A stretch of 64,000 nucleotides of DNA from NCBI GenBank assembly GCA_965226825.1, contig CBDDED010000003.1:2542001-2606000 (forward strand), in the 5' to 3' direction. Positions 35,920 through 44,204 of the stretch are shown here, one piece after another. The notes beneath the pieces are model-generated. The model searched no databases. It worked only from the letters and a program-made list of their open reading frames with translations, and had not been told where the DNA came from. This DNA is from Io17-Chloro-G2 sp965226825 (GTDB lineage: Bacteria > Chloroflexota > Dehalococcoidia > Lucifugimonadales > UBA3495). Position 1 is the stretch's first letter. Every line of letters begins with the position of its first letter. A program made the translations under genes and the position numbers.

Positions 35920-36005
35920 ATGTCCTAAAACGCCGGCATGCGGTATCCTTTCCCCAAAAGGCTGCGCCGGCTTGGTAGCGCCGCACTGAATTTCGAGTTG
36001 GTAAA

Positions 36006-36398
36006 TTGGCATTTATAGTGGCTGTCGCTCTCTCCCTCTTCTGCCTGGCCATCGTGGTTTTCCCGCTGGTTTTGGCCCGGTACGGTCACCGGACCGGCGG
36101 CACAGGAGCAGCGACGCCTCCGGACGCACTGGAATACCAAGCAATCAGGGAAGCAATTCTGACGTTGCGGCTGGACCACGACCTGGGCAAAATCGGCCCC
36201 GAGCAGTACCAGGAGCAGTTACAGGGCTACCGTTTGGCCGCGGCCGATGCTCTGCGGCGGCATAGCCAAGCAGGTGAAGACGCAATGGAAATGCTGTTGG
36301 AAGATGAAGTGCTGGCGGCCAGGTCTAGCCTGGGCCAGTCTGACGGCCCCGCCGGGGATTCGGGCCGGGAATCAACCGAACCCTCCCTCGGGCGCTAA
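36006..36398 (+). CDS. CcmI-like short membrane protein
   Basis: A 130-residue protein, TTG start, with one N-terminal helix (VAVALSLFCLAIVVFPLVLA) and a helical segment EYQAIREAILTLRLDHDLGK, IGPEQYQEQLQGYRL. This pattern (membrane anchor plus E-x-LrDLe-D...G-i...Dy...) is common in CcmI-like proteins that accompany ccmF/ccmH. It probably helps hold or guide apocytochrome. Confidence in the family is moderate because the sequence is short. Confidence 0.65.
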   Translation: MAFIVAVALSLFCLAIVVFPLVLARYGHRTGGTGAATPPDALEYQAIREAILTLRLDHDLGKIGPEQYQEQLQGYRLAAADALRRHSQAGEDAMEMLLEDEVLAARSSLGQSDGPAGDSGRESTEPSLGR

Positions 36399-36404
36399 CT
36401 AACC

Positions 36405-37721
36405 TTGTTCCCCCAATCAGACCCCCCCGGGAAAGCCGCCGTAATCCGAAAGTTTGTTGTGCCGTTCATTCTGGCCTGCGCCGCGGCGCTCGCCCTGGCG
36501 TTGACCGTGCCGGCCACTGGGAACGCCCAATCCGTGGGACCCGTGTCTGGAATGGTGGTCAACGGTACAGAGGGCGGCGAAGTTCCCTCCGGATTGACCG
36601 TTTTGCTTCTGGCGACCGACGAGCTTGGCGCCCTGGTGCATTCCGGCCAAACCGTGACTGGCCCAAACGGCGAATTCTCCTTCCCCAATGTCCCCCTAGA
36701 CGGCAGACGCTATTTGTTTAACGTTCCCTACTCCGGCATCGATTACCGACAGGTTGTCACCTCGGCCGAGGCTACGACCCCATTCCTTGAGGGAATCACC
36801 CTTACGGTCTACGAAACAACCCATGACGTCTCGGTGATTCAAGTATCCCGCCAGGTGTTGGTGATCGCGGGGGTTGACCCCAAAGCACGCATGGTTTCCG
36901 CCCTGGAGTTTGTGCGGTTCTCCAATACCAGCGACCGCACTTTGCAACCCGACCTGACGGCTGCGGCGCCAATGATGAGCTTCATGCGATTTTCCCTGCC
37001 GCCGCAAACCTCCGAACTCAACGTAAACTCAGACCTGCCTGCTGGCGAAGTCATATCCATTGGGACGGGGTTCGCGGTCACCTCACCCGTTATCCCGGGA
37101 AGCCATAGCGTCGAATTCACTTTCGCGTTCCCGTATGATGGAGATAGCGTGTCATATCGACAAAATCTTCTCCAGGGCGCGGCGGCATACCAGTTGATGA
37201 TCCCGGAGTCTCTGTCTTCCATACAGGTCAATCCGCTCAACCCGGCTGCCCCGGTGGACATACAGGGAACCCCGTACAAGGTATGGGAAATCAAAGACTC
37301 GGCCGCCAGGGAAGGATTCACTCTGGAGTTGACCAACCTGCTCCAGCCGTCCCTCGCAGACCGGTTGGCCGCAAGCCTGAGCAGCACCGCCCTGTGGCAA
37401 ATCGTAATACCCGTAACGTTGGGGGCCGGATTGGCCGTGGCCCTGGTGCTGGGTATAGTGAACCGGCCGCGGCCTGCAACAGCACAACCCGGTGGCGATA
37501 GCGGAATTGAAACAACGCCCTCAGAGGTCCCAGGTCAAGACCATCCTGAAACCAGAGAAGACCTGGTCTTGCAGTTGGCCTTGTTGGACCAGAGGTTCGA
37601 GTCGGGACAGGTGCCTCCCGAAGACTACAATTCCACCAGGCAAGCCTTGAAAGAAAGGATTATGGAATTGACCCGGGCAACCGAGTCCGTGACGAACCCG
37701 TCTTCCTCTGACTCGAGTTGA
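36405..37721 (+). CDS. Exported carboxypeptidase-regulatory-like protein with CcmI-like tail
   Basis: A 438-residue protein. It has a signal sequence (FVVPFILACAAALALALTVP), a beta-sandwich of carboxypeptidase-regulatory type (VSGMVVNGTEGGEVPSGLTV, TGPNGEFSFPNVPLDG), a long beta-rich exported domain, one membrane helix (about 330-350, LWQIVIPVTLGAGLAVALVL) and a cytoplasmic tail whose DLVLQLALLDQRFESGQVPP, EDYNSTRQALKERIMEL resembles the helical hairpin of the preceding CcmI-like protein. TTG start 6 bases after the previous stop. Similar proteins sit in Ccm clusters of Chloroflexota-like genomes, but the function is not established. Confidence 0.65.
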   Translation: MFPQSDPPGKAAVIRKFVVPFILACAAALALALTVPATGNAQSVGPVSGMVVNGTEGGEVPSGLTVLLLATDELGALVHSGQTVTGPNGEFSFPNVPLDGRRYLFNVPYSGIDYRQVVTSAEATTPFLEGITLTVYETTHDVSVIQVSRQVLVIAGVDPKARMVSALEFVRFSNTSDRTLQPDLTAAAPMMSFMRFSLPPQTSELNVNSDLPAGEVISIGTGFAVTSPVIPGSHSVEFTFAFPYDGDSVSYRQNLLQGAAAYQLMIPESLSSIQVNPLNPAAPVDIQGTPYKVWEIKDSAAREGFTLELTNLLQPSLADRLAASLSSTALWQIVIPVTLGAGLAVALVLGIVNRPRPATAQPGGDSGIETTPSEVPGQDHPETREDLVLQLALLDQRFESGQVPPEDYNSTRQALKERIMELTRATESVTNPSSSDSS

Positions 37722-37762
37722 GCAGTTAGCTGCCGGACCATGGTCCTGGCGGAGTTGAACCT

Positions 37763-38374
37763 TTGACCAAACGCGGTTGGATAGCCGTCGGTATCGCTGT
37801 GCCCGTGCTGGCGTTTTTGGCGGTGTTGGCCTGGGCTTCGGCGGAGTCCGGGGGTCAAGCCGGCGGCCTCGCGATCAACAATGAGTTCGGCGAGATTGCG
37901 GTGTCCCGGGAACTCGCTCCCGACTTCAACCTGGACCTGTTCGACGGGGGCAGCGTGGAGATGTCCCAGCTTCGGGGCAGGATTGTGTTCCTGGATTTCT
38001 GGGCTTCGTGGTGCCCGCCCTGCCGGCACGAGGCGCCAGACCTGGCGGAGGTTTACCTGGAATATCGGGACCGTCCGGTGGAATTTGTGGGCGTCGACAT
38101 TTGGGACGATCCAACTGCCGCCGTGAAATTCTTGGAGGATTTCCAGACTCCATATCCCAACGGAAGGGACGAAACCGGCGAGATCGCCATCAATTACGGC
38201 GTCCGCGGTGTCCCCGAGAAGTTCTTTATTGGCCCGGACGGCTCAGTCTTGAAGAAATTTGTTGGACCGATCAACGGCAGCGACCTGCGGCAGGTCCTGG
38301 ACGACCTGTTGCTCCAGGAAGCCGCTCGGCTTGGCGAGGGTCAAACCAAAGTAAATAGGGAGGCAACCCGATGA
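37763..38374 (+). CDS. TlpA/CcmG-type thiol-disulfide protein
   Basis: A 203-residue membrane-anchored thioredoxin-fold protein. It has an N-terminal helix (GIAVPVLAFLAVLAWAS), the active site FWASWCPPCRHEAPDL, the cis-Pro region GVRGVPEKFFIGPDG, and the QTPYPNGRDETGEIAINYGV segment common to ResA/CcmG. It would keep apocytochrome cysteines reduced for haem ligation by CcmF/CcmH. TTG start; its stop overlaps the next gene by 4 bases (ATGA). Confidence 0.9.
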   Translation: MTKRGWIAVGIAVPVLAFLAVLAWASAESGGQAGGLAINNEFGEIAVSRELAPDFNLDLFDGGSVEMSQLRGRIVFLDFWASWCPPCRHEAPDLAEVYLEYRDRPVEFVGVDIWDDPTAAVKFLEDFQTPYPNGRDETGEIAINYGVRGVPEKFFIGPDGSVLKKFVGPINGSDLRQVLDDLLLQEAARLGEGQTKVNREATR

Positions 38375-39384
38375 GTTCGCCGACTAACGCAGTGGTTGCC
38401 ATGGACTGGGGCGGCACCTGGATTCGGGTCGCAGTGGTGGACCGCGCCGGCTCCGTTACCTGGGAGGACCGCACTCCAAGCCCCAAAGGGGGGACGCAGT
38501 CCCAGTTGCTGGACGCTGCCGGCGCCATGCTGGCTCGCGGCTTTGAACAGGGGAAACCCCTGGGGCTGGGCGGCCTGGGAATCGCCATCGCCGGGCCCGT
38601 GGACGCCGACACCGGCATGATGTTTCATCCGCCAAACCTGCCGAGCCTGGACGGCATCTCGGTCAAAACACACTTTGAGACGGAGTTTGGTTGTACGGCG
38701 TGGATCGGCAACGACGCCAATTTAGCCGCGCTGGGGGAGTTCCGCTACGGAGCAGGCAAAGACGCTCGGGAACAGGGGCGCCCATCTACCACCCTGGCCT
38801 ACGTGACGGTGAGCACCGGTATAGGCGGCGGGGTCGTCGATCGAGGCCGGATGTTCCTGGGGGTCAACGGCCTGGCTACAGAGGTAGGGCACATGTCAAT
38901 TGACGGAGGCCGCGAGGCTACGCCCTGTCCCTGCGGCAGCCGGGGCTGCCTGGAGGCGTTGGCATCGGGCGCGAGCATCGCCCGGATCGCCAGACAGCGG
39001 ATCTCCCAACTGCCGGCCCCAACCTCTACCCTGTCCGCAATGGACCTGGGATCAATCACTTCAGAGGTCGTGTTCCAAGAGGCGGCGGCCGGCGATCCCC
39101 TGGCTCAGGATATTGTCGAGGACGTACTCCAAGCCCTGGGGGTGGGACTCACTAATATCCTGCATCTTTACAACCCGGACCTGGTCGTATTGGGCGGGGG
39201 CGTGTCCGTTGGCCTGGAGCAGTTGGAATTGCTGCCGCGGATCCACGAAATCATGACGTCGCGGGCCATGAGTGAGAAACACAACGAATTTCGGTTGGTA
39301 GCGAGTTCCCTTGGAGGAGACAGGGCAGGGATCATCGGGGCGGCCGCCCTGGCCTGGGACAGCCTGGAGCATCACGCTTGCTAG
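38371..39384 (+). CDS. ROK-family sugar kinase (glucokinase-like)
   Basis: A 337-residue ROK protein. ATP-binding start MDWGGTWIRVAVVD, catalytic Asp in WIGNDANLAALGE, the sugar-site GVNGLATEVGHMSIDGG, and the Zn motif CPCGSRGCLEALASG. ROK members phosphorylate glucose, N-acetylmannosamine or related sugars; no DNA-binding domain is present, so it is a kinase rather than a repressor. It overlaps the thioredoxin gene by 4 bases, so it is translated with the Ccm genes, although no functional link is obvious. Confidence 0.9.
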   Translation: MSSPTNAVVAMDWGGTWIRVAVVDRAGSVTWEDRTPSPKGGTQSQLLDAAGAMLARGFEQGKPLGLGGLGIAIAGPVDADTGMMFHPPNLPSLDGISVKTHFETEFGCTAWIGNDANLAALGEFRYGAGKDAREQGRPSTTLAYVTVSTGIGGGVVDRGRMFLGVNGLATEVGHMSIDGGREATPCPCGSRGCLEALASGASIARIARQRISQLPAPTSTLSAMDLGSITSEVVFQEAAAGDPLAQDIVEDVLQALGVGLTNILHLYNPDLVVLGGGVSVGLEQLELLPRIHEIMTSRAMSEKHNEFRLVASSLGGDRAGIIGAAALAWDSLEHHAC

Positions 39385-39463
39385 ACCGGCGGTCCGGCAC
39401 GGTTAGCCTCGGCGCTGCCGCTAACGCCAGCCACTTGGGGCGGCCTCCCGGCAATCCGGTAGG

Positions 39464-40231
39464 CTAAACGATGTACTTTCCCCCTACCACGTTCAGCCGG
39501 TCGCCGGTGATGTAGCCTGATTCGTCGGAAGCGAAGAACAAGCAGGCGTTGGCGATGTCGGCCACTGTGGCCTGCCGGTGCATCGGAATATCCTTCAGGT
39601 GGTCGTCCGATCCTCGCGCAACGGCCTCAAACTCCGGATACCACTCCGGGCTGCGCCGTTCGGTGTCGGTGGAGCCAGGATTGACCACGTTGGCCCGAAC
39701 GTTGTAGGGCGCCATCTCTGCCGCCACCGACCGTATCAACCCCAACATCCCGGTTTTGGCGGCGGTCACGGTGGATGTCCCCGGTCGGCCGGTGATCGCG
39801 GCCTGTCCCCCCAGGGCAACAATGCTCCCGGACTCTCTTTCCATCATGCCGGGCAATACCGACCGGCACAGATAAAAGGTCGCATTCAGGTTGGTCCCCA
39901 TCACCTGCAGCCACTCTTCATCCGTAACTTCAACGATCGGCCGGTGCGGCCGGATTGCCACATTTGAAACCAGGATGTCGATCTTGCCAAAGACCCGGAT
40001 GCCGTCGTCCACCATGCTGTTAACTTGGGCGGAATCGGAAACGTCGGCCAACACGGTGTGGGCGTTAACTCCCAATTCCCGGCATTCCGCCGCCACGTCT
40101 TGAAGCTCCGCATCGCTGCTGCGGGTGTTAAGAATCAGATCGGCCCCCTCGCGGGCAAAGGTCACAGCAATTTCCCGGCCGATGTTTCGACTGGCCCCGG
40201 TGATGAGTGCGGTTTTTCCTTCGAGCCTCAT
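39464..40231 (-). CDS. SDR-family oxidoreductase (Tyr-less active site)
   Basis: A 255-residue SDR. Cofactor motif TGASRNIG, then NVA and the C-terminal GYITGDRLNVVGGKYI. The active-site region reads SIVALGGQAAITGRPGTSTV, then TAAKTGMLGL: the Lys of YxxxK is present but the Tyr position is Val and the upstream Ser position is Gly. It therefore may not use the standard mechanism, or belongs to a divergent subfamily. ATG 40231 follows CAGGAGGCTTG. Alone on its strand between the ROK kinase and a repeat-rich gap. Confidence 0.85.
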   Translation of the reverse strand: MRLEGKTALITGASRNIGREIAVTFAREGADLILNTRSSDAELQDVAAECRELGVNAHTVLADVSDSAQVNSMVDDGIRVFGKIDILVSNVAIRPHRPIVEVTDEEWLQVMGTNLNATFYLCRSVLPGMMERESGSIVALGGQAAITGRPGTSTVTAAKTGMLGLIRSVAAEMAPYNVRANVVNPGSTDTERRSPEWYPEFEAVARGSDDHLKDIPMHRQATVADIANACLFFASDESGYITGDRLNVVGGKYIV

Positions 40232-40391
40232 CAAGCCTCCCTGAAATCACCCAATTCAGCGCCTTGTTGCGCCTGCCAGAGGCTACCACAAGCAACCGCA
40301 ACGGGCAAACCAAGTCCCCAAACCAAACCGGGTAATCCCGTTTCAATCCGCCAGCACAGAGGCCGAAACCCACTGATGCCGCAGCTGAACA

Positions 40392-40733
40392 GGGTCATGG
40401 ATACATCACACGCCCCCCCCGTCATCCTCGCCGCAGCGGGGATCCAGAGCCCTTTCCATCATTCAACCTGGTAAAGATTCAAACGCGATTGCCCTACCGA
40501 TCGGCGGGCAGCAACTCCTGACCCCCATCGCCCTTGACCGACGCCTCGCGTGGTGTGAAAAAAGGTCATGTATACATCCCACGCCACCCCCCGTCATCCT
40601 CGCCGCAGCGGGGATCCAGAGCCCTTGCCTTCAATCAACCTCGTAAAGATTCGAATGCGATTGCCCTACCGACGGACGGGCAGCGACGCCTGTCTCCGCC
40701 GCCCTTGACCGACGCCTCGCGTGGTGTGAAAAT
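40392..40733 (+). repeat. About 170-bp direct tandem duplication with dispersed repeat core
   Basis: Two diverged copies with a 172-bp period (about 40392-40562 and 40563-40733). Both contain GGTCATG, then CGTCATCCTCGCCGCAGCGG, GGATCCAGAGCCCTT, GATTGCCCTACCGA, and end in TTGACCGACGCCTCGCGTGG. This fills most of the 545-bp gap upstream of the FAH-family gene, which otherwise shows no coding sequence. Confidence 0.8.
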
Positions 40734-40779
40734 TGGGCAAAATTCTCGTTCACGACTTTTGGCTTCAGGAGCTTTTGAT

Positions 40780-41589
40780 ATGAAATGGTGCCGGTTCCAG
40801 AAAGGTGAAAAAATCGCATACGGAGTCATCCAGGGGGAGACTGTAGTCGAAGTGGTTGGCAGTCCCTTTGACGCCAACGGGGCAAACGATAAGGCCGGGG
40901 TGGAACAGAAGAGGGTAGCCCAGCACCAGCTATCCGACGTCAAGCTGCTGGCGCCGGTGATCCCGCCCACATTTTATGCCGCGGGCATCAACTACCCGGA
41001 ACACGTCACCTGGGCCGCCCAGATGCGGGGAGAAGAGCCCAAGCTGCCGGAAAAAGCCGACATAGGTTACCGAGCGGTTAACTCGCTGACCGGCCATCAA
41101 GACCCCATCATTGTTCCCAAAGACGCCACCACCGAAGTCCAGTACGAAGGTGAGTTGGTGGTGGTCATTGGCAAGACCTGCAAGAACGTCACCGAAAGCC
41201 AGGCGTTGGACTATGTGTTTGGCTACACCATCGGCAACGACGTAAGCGAACGCACCTGGCAGCGGGGCGACCGGACCTTCTGGCGAGCCAAGAACAGCGA
41301 CACGTTCGCGCCCATGGGTCCCTGGATCGTGACCGACCTGGAACCTGACGACCTCCACGTCACCGTCAGGCTGAACGAACGGACTGTCGGCGAATACGAC
41401 GTCAAGTCAGCAATTTTCAGCGTCCGCCATTACATCAGCGAAATGAGCAAATACCTGACGTTGGTCCCCGGCGACGTAGTCTGGATGGGCACCGACGGCG
41501 CCACCGAAAACATGAAAGACGGCGACACGATAGAAGTGGACATCAGCGAAATAGGCACCCTCAGCAACAAGGTGGTCTGGGAGAAGTAG
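40780..41589 (+). CDS. Fumarylacetoacetate hydrolase (FAH)-family protein
   Basis: A 269-residue protein of the FAH/HpcE-type fold that splits or decarboxylates beta-dicarbonyl acids using Mg2+. Visible are FYAAGINYPEHVTW, the metal-binding region VQYEGELVVVIGKTCKNV, GYTIGNDVSERTWQ, FAPMGPWIV, and the end GDTIEVDISEIGTLSN. Start 40780 is chosen because CAGGAG precedes it, and upstream in-frame sequence is repeat DNA. It probably acts in degradation of aromatic compounds, as do the HpaB-like and luciferase-like genes in this window. Confidence 0.92.
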   Translation: MKWCRFQKGEKIAYGVIQGETVVEVVGSPFDANGANDKAGVEQKRVAQHQLSDVKLLAPVIPPTFYAAGINYPEHVTWAAQMRGEEPKLPEKADIGYRAVNSLTGHQDPIIVPKDATTEVQYEGELVVVIGKTCKNVTESQALDYVFGYTIGNDVSERTWQRGDRTFWRAKNSDTFAPMGPWIVTDLEPDDLHVTVRLNERTVGEYDVKSAIFSVRHYISEMSKYLTLVPGDVVWMGTDGATENMKDGDTIEVDISEIGTLSNKVVWEK

Positions 41590-41683
41590 CCGCCATTCCG
41601 ACATGGCGTCAAACCGGTGGGGCCCCGTGTCCTATTATTCCAATGGCTTAGCTGGCCTTGGCCAGGTGGTATAGAACAGGTAT

Positions 41684-41887
41684 ATGTCACGCTCCAATGA
41701 AAACATCGATGATCAGGCGTGCGCAGAGGTAATGCGGCGTTATCAACTGGCGACCAAGCGCGAAGCGATTAACTTCGCCCTGCGGACGCTGGCAGCCGAA
41801 CAGGCATCTGTGGACGAGGCTCGATCGCTTCGAGGGATCGGCTGGGAGGGCGACCTCGACGCGATGCGTTCCAGCCGTTCGGCGTAA
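41684..41887 (+). CDS. vapB: VapB-type antitoxin
   Basis: A 67-residue protein with an N-terminal MetJ/Arc-like segment (IDDQACAEVMRRYQLATKRE, AINFALRTL) and the C-terminal toxin-binding tail ending IGWEGDLDAMRSSR. These are typical of VapB antitoxins of the DUF2191 group. It is directly followed by vapC, overlapping its expected start. VapB should neutralise VapC and repress the promoter; with the toxin broken, only the repressor role could remain. Confidence 0.85.
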   Translation: MSRSNENIDDQACAEVMRRYQLATKREAINFALRTLAAEQASVDEARSLRGIGWEGDLDAMRSSRSA

Positions 41888-42322
41888 TTCTGGTCGATAC
41901 TTCGGCCTGGATAGAGTTCCTGCGAAATTCGGGGTCCCCAGTTTGCTCCCTGGTTGATGAACTATTGGCGAGCGAGATTGCCACCTGCAATGCGGTGCAG
42001 ATGGAAGTGCTGGCCGGGGCGCGGGACGAATCGCATCTGCAGAGCCTTCGGCGGCTGCTGGCACCGACGGTGGTAATACCAACCTTGGCGACGGACTTTG
42101 AGGATGCCGCTGTGTTATATCGACGTTGCCGGCAGCGGGGGGAGACTGTTCGCAAGTTGATTGATTGTCTAATTGCCTCCGTTGCCATACGCGCCGGTGT
42201 TGCATAAGGACGCCGACTTTGACGTGCTTGCCCGCCATACCGGGTTGCAAATTCATGAAAATACACCCGGGTGGGCTTTGCAAAAAAATAGGATTGAGGG
42301 CGGACTTCACCCGCAAGGGTGA
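41884..42322 (+). pseudogene. vapC: VapC-type PIN-domain toxin (broken)
   Basis: PIN-domain RNase of a VapBC pair. The reading VILVDTSAWIEFLRNSGSPV, VQMEVLAGARDESHLQ, CRQRGETVRKLIDCLIASVA keeps the first three acidic sites (VDTS, MEV, IDCL). Two defects are seen. The expected initiator position is GTA (41884-41886), next to ATT, with no ATG/GTG/TTG at the family start; a later ATG (41991) would lose the first Asp. A frameshift at about 42198 then ends the frame at TAA 42207, while the remaining motif LHKDADFDVLARHTGLQIHE continues in another frame to 42322. The toxin is almost certainly inactive. Confidence 0.8.
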
Positions 42323-42412
42323 ACTATCCGAATTAATTTGGAGATGTTCCCTGAGCAGCAAGCTGAATTATTCCGCCGTTCCAAGGAAACATTTTGTCCC
42401 CGCCATTGACAT

Positions 42413-42835
42413 CTACCTAACATCCGACCACGAGTCACCCGTACTGACGCTCACTGATTGCCCGGTGTGCTTGTCAACCACAATCCGGTCTCCCAGCGGC
42501 TCCGCCAGGCGGAGATTAACTTGATCCGCACAGTCATCGCCACCTATCCAGGGAGTGGAGAAGGCGATCACCTCAACCTGCACATCGGCTTCGGTTTCCC
42601 TCACAAATACCATTTCTGGGTCTCCATTGCAGGAGGCGACAGAAAGTCTGAGCCGGTCTGGAGGAACGAACAACGCCCTATCCACACTCACTGAGCCACG
42701 CCAGGCACCCCCACCCAGGTGATGCCAAAGCATGAAACAGGCCACAAAGACCAACAGCCCAGTTATAACCGCCGTCACAACTATCGTTCCAAGACGACCG
42801 GAGAAGAATCTTCTTGAACCGGAATTGCTTGTCAA
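42413..42835 (-). CDS. Hypothetical single-pass membrane protein
   Basis: A 140-residue protein, TTG start placed after the strong site AAGGAGGCCTT. One membrane helix at about 15-38 (GTIVVTAVITGLLVFVACFM) precedes an exported domain with two Cys (SCNGDPEMVFVRETEADVQV, IGGDDCADQVNLRL). The repeating beta pattern suggests an immunoglobulin-like or similar small sandwich. Family not recognised. It lies 118 bases upstream of the secreted protease start of the same strand order. Confidence 0.65.
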   Translation of the reverse strand: MTSNSGSRRFFSGRLGTIVVTAVITGLLVFVACFMLWHHLGGGAWRGSVSVDRALFVPPDRLRLSVASCNGDPEMVFVRETEADVQVEVIAFSTPWIGGDDCADQVNLRLAEPLGDRIVVDKHTGQSVSVSTGDSWSDVR

Positions 42836-42953
42836 AAGGCCTCCTTGGTTAACCCCACCTTGCCTTACCGTTCAACCACCATGAGCCCATGTAGCGACCT
42901 GCCCAATAGGGATAGCCGGGAGCGCGCACGCTCCCGGCCAGTCTTCCTACATT

Positions 42954-44204
42954 TTACTCATAGGCAATGCTAATACCAAGCGCGTTGTCGATACGATCCG
43001 CTCGGGAGAAGAGATCCCGGTCAAAGGGATAGATCGGATCATATTTCCATCCTTGATGAAGACCATACGCTGTGTTGCCCCAGTACACGGGTCCACCGCT
43101 ATCACCACCCGCAGCGTGACGCGCTTCCATTTCCACCAGATTACACATAAGTCCTTTGCAGACGTTTAGCTTACGCACTCTCTGACAGTATTTATGGGTT
43201 ATTTCGCCATTTTGGCAAAGCAACTGCCCCACCGATGGGCCTTGTATGTAGAGGACCGAGCGTTGGTCTGCTTGAGTTGATGAACTGTTGCCAGCGTAGA
43301 ACTCGTTAGGCAAATCCAGGGGTCCCGAGTGCCACTGGAAGTCACCATGAGCGCCAACCAGATCATCCTCAAAAGTCAGACCCACTCCGTCATCGGTTAG
43401 AGAGTCGGGGCAGTGTCCAGCAGTAGAAATGCCCCTCACCCCCGATGAACTCACCGTCACGAATCCTGAGGTGCAGTCAGGGTCCAGGAATTCACCGCCC
43501 AGATGCTTAGAATTGTCATCATTCCCGCCAAGAACCGGGTCATCCGAGCGAACCACGGACGTCGTAATGCTGTTGACGATGCTTGCCCGAGTCGATTCTG
43601 TGAGCTTATTCGCCGCGATGTCCTGGAGATCGTCGACAACGGAGTCTGATGCAGTGTCCTCCAGGACCACATTTGTCGTAATTTTACCTGCCGTGTAGTC
43701 GAACGACGTGGACGAGTCGAGCGCCTCATCCGTTTTAAAAACAGCATAGTGGATTGCTTCAATCGCAGTTTTCAGTTCGACCTCTGTGAATCCCATGTCG
43801 ACGCGTTTCTCAACTGAAATATCGCTGTGGGTACCGCCGAAGCCATCGATCATCTCGCTTGCGTCGTCAGGAACCTGGCCCGCGAAAGCGACCCAGGCGC
43901 TATCATCACCCAAGATCGCAGCTCCAGCGAAAGCATCAGGAAACGCTTCACTAATTTGTGACGCAGCCAAAGCGAAATCGTCGTTCCACTCATAGCGCTC
44001 AGTTGCTTCCTCAAGAGTTATCCCCAATTGGCTAGCGACGGCCCTCAGGTCTTCCAATTCGGCGCTACTAATACCAGAATCGTTGGTACCAGATTGCCCT
44101 GACGGCGCAACATCACCAGACCGATCACCAAGCGGGACGGCGGCTATGATTCCCACGATTGCGAGAACGGCAACTATCGAAAGCACTATTCTCTTGAATA
44201 ACAA
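42954..44204 (-). CDS. Secreted chymotrypsin-like (S1-type) serine protease
   Basis: A 416-residue exported protein. A signal sequence (VLSIVAVLAIVGIIAAVPLG) is followed by a helical propeptide (about 40-215, LGITLEEATERYEW, IHYAVFKTDE) and a protease domain. The triad is visible: His in ISTAGHCPDS, Asp in HGDFQWHSGPLD, Ser in AAGGDSGGPVYWG. The layout (pro-region plus S1 domain) matches alpha-lytic-protease or streptogrisin types, whose pro-region assists folding. TTG 44204 is chosen because ACTGAGGAGGATAACC lies just upstream; a GTG at 44255 would add 17 residues without a good site. Confidence 0.85.
   Translation of the reverse strand: MLFKRIVLSIVAVLAIVGIIAAVPLGDRSGDVAPSGQSGTNDSGISSAELEDLRAVASQLGITLEEATERYEWNDDFALAASQISEAFPDAFAGAAILGDDSAWVAFAGQVPDDASEMIDGFGGTHSDISVEKRVDMGFTEVELKTAIEAIHYAVFKTDEALDSSTSFDYTAGKITTNVVLEDTASDSVVDDLQDIAANKLTESTRASIVNSITTSVVRSDDPVLGGNDDNSKHLGGEFLDPDCTSGFVTVSSSGVRGISTAGHCPDSLTDDGVGLTFEDDLVGAHGDFQWHSGPLDLPNEFYAGNSSSTQADQRSVLYIQGPSVGQLLCQNGEITHKYCQRVRKLNVCKGLMCNLVEMEARHAAGGDSGGPVYWGNTAYGLHQGWKYDPIYPFDRDLFSRADRIDNALGISIAYE

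Noticed and set aside
40534..40779. N-terminal extension of the FAH-family protein
   Set aside because: The extension is translated repeat DNA; a proper ribosome-binding site and the family start are at 40780.
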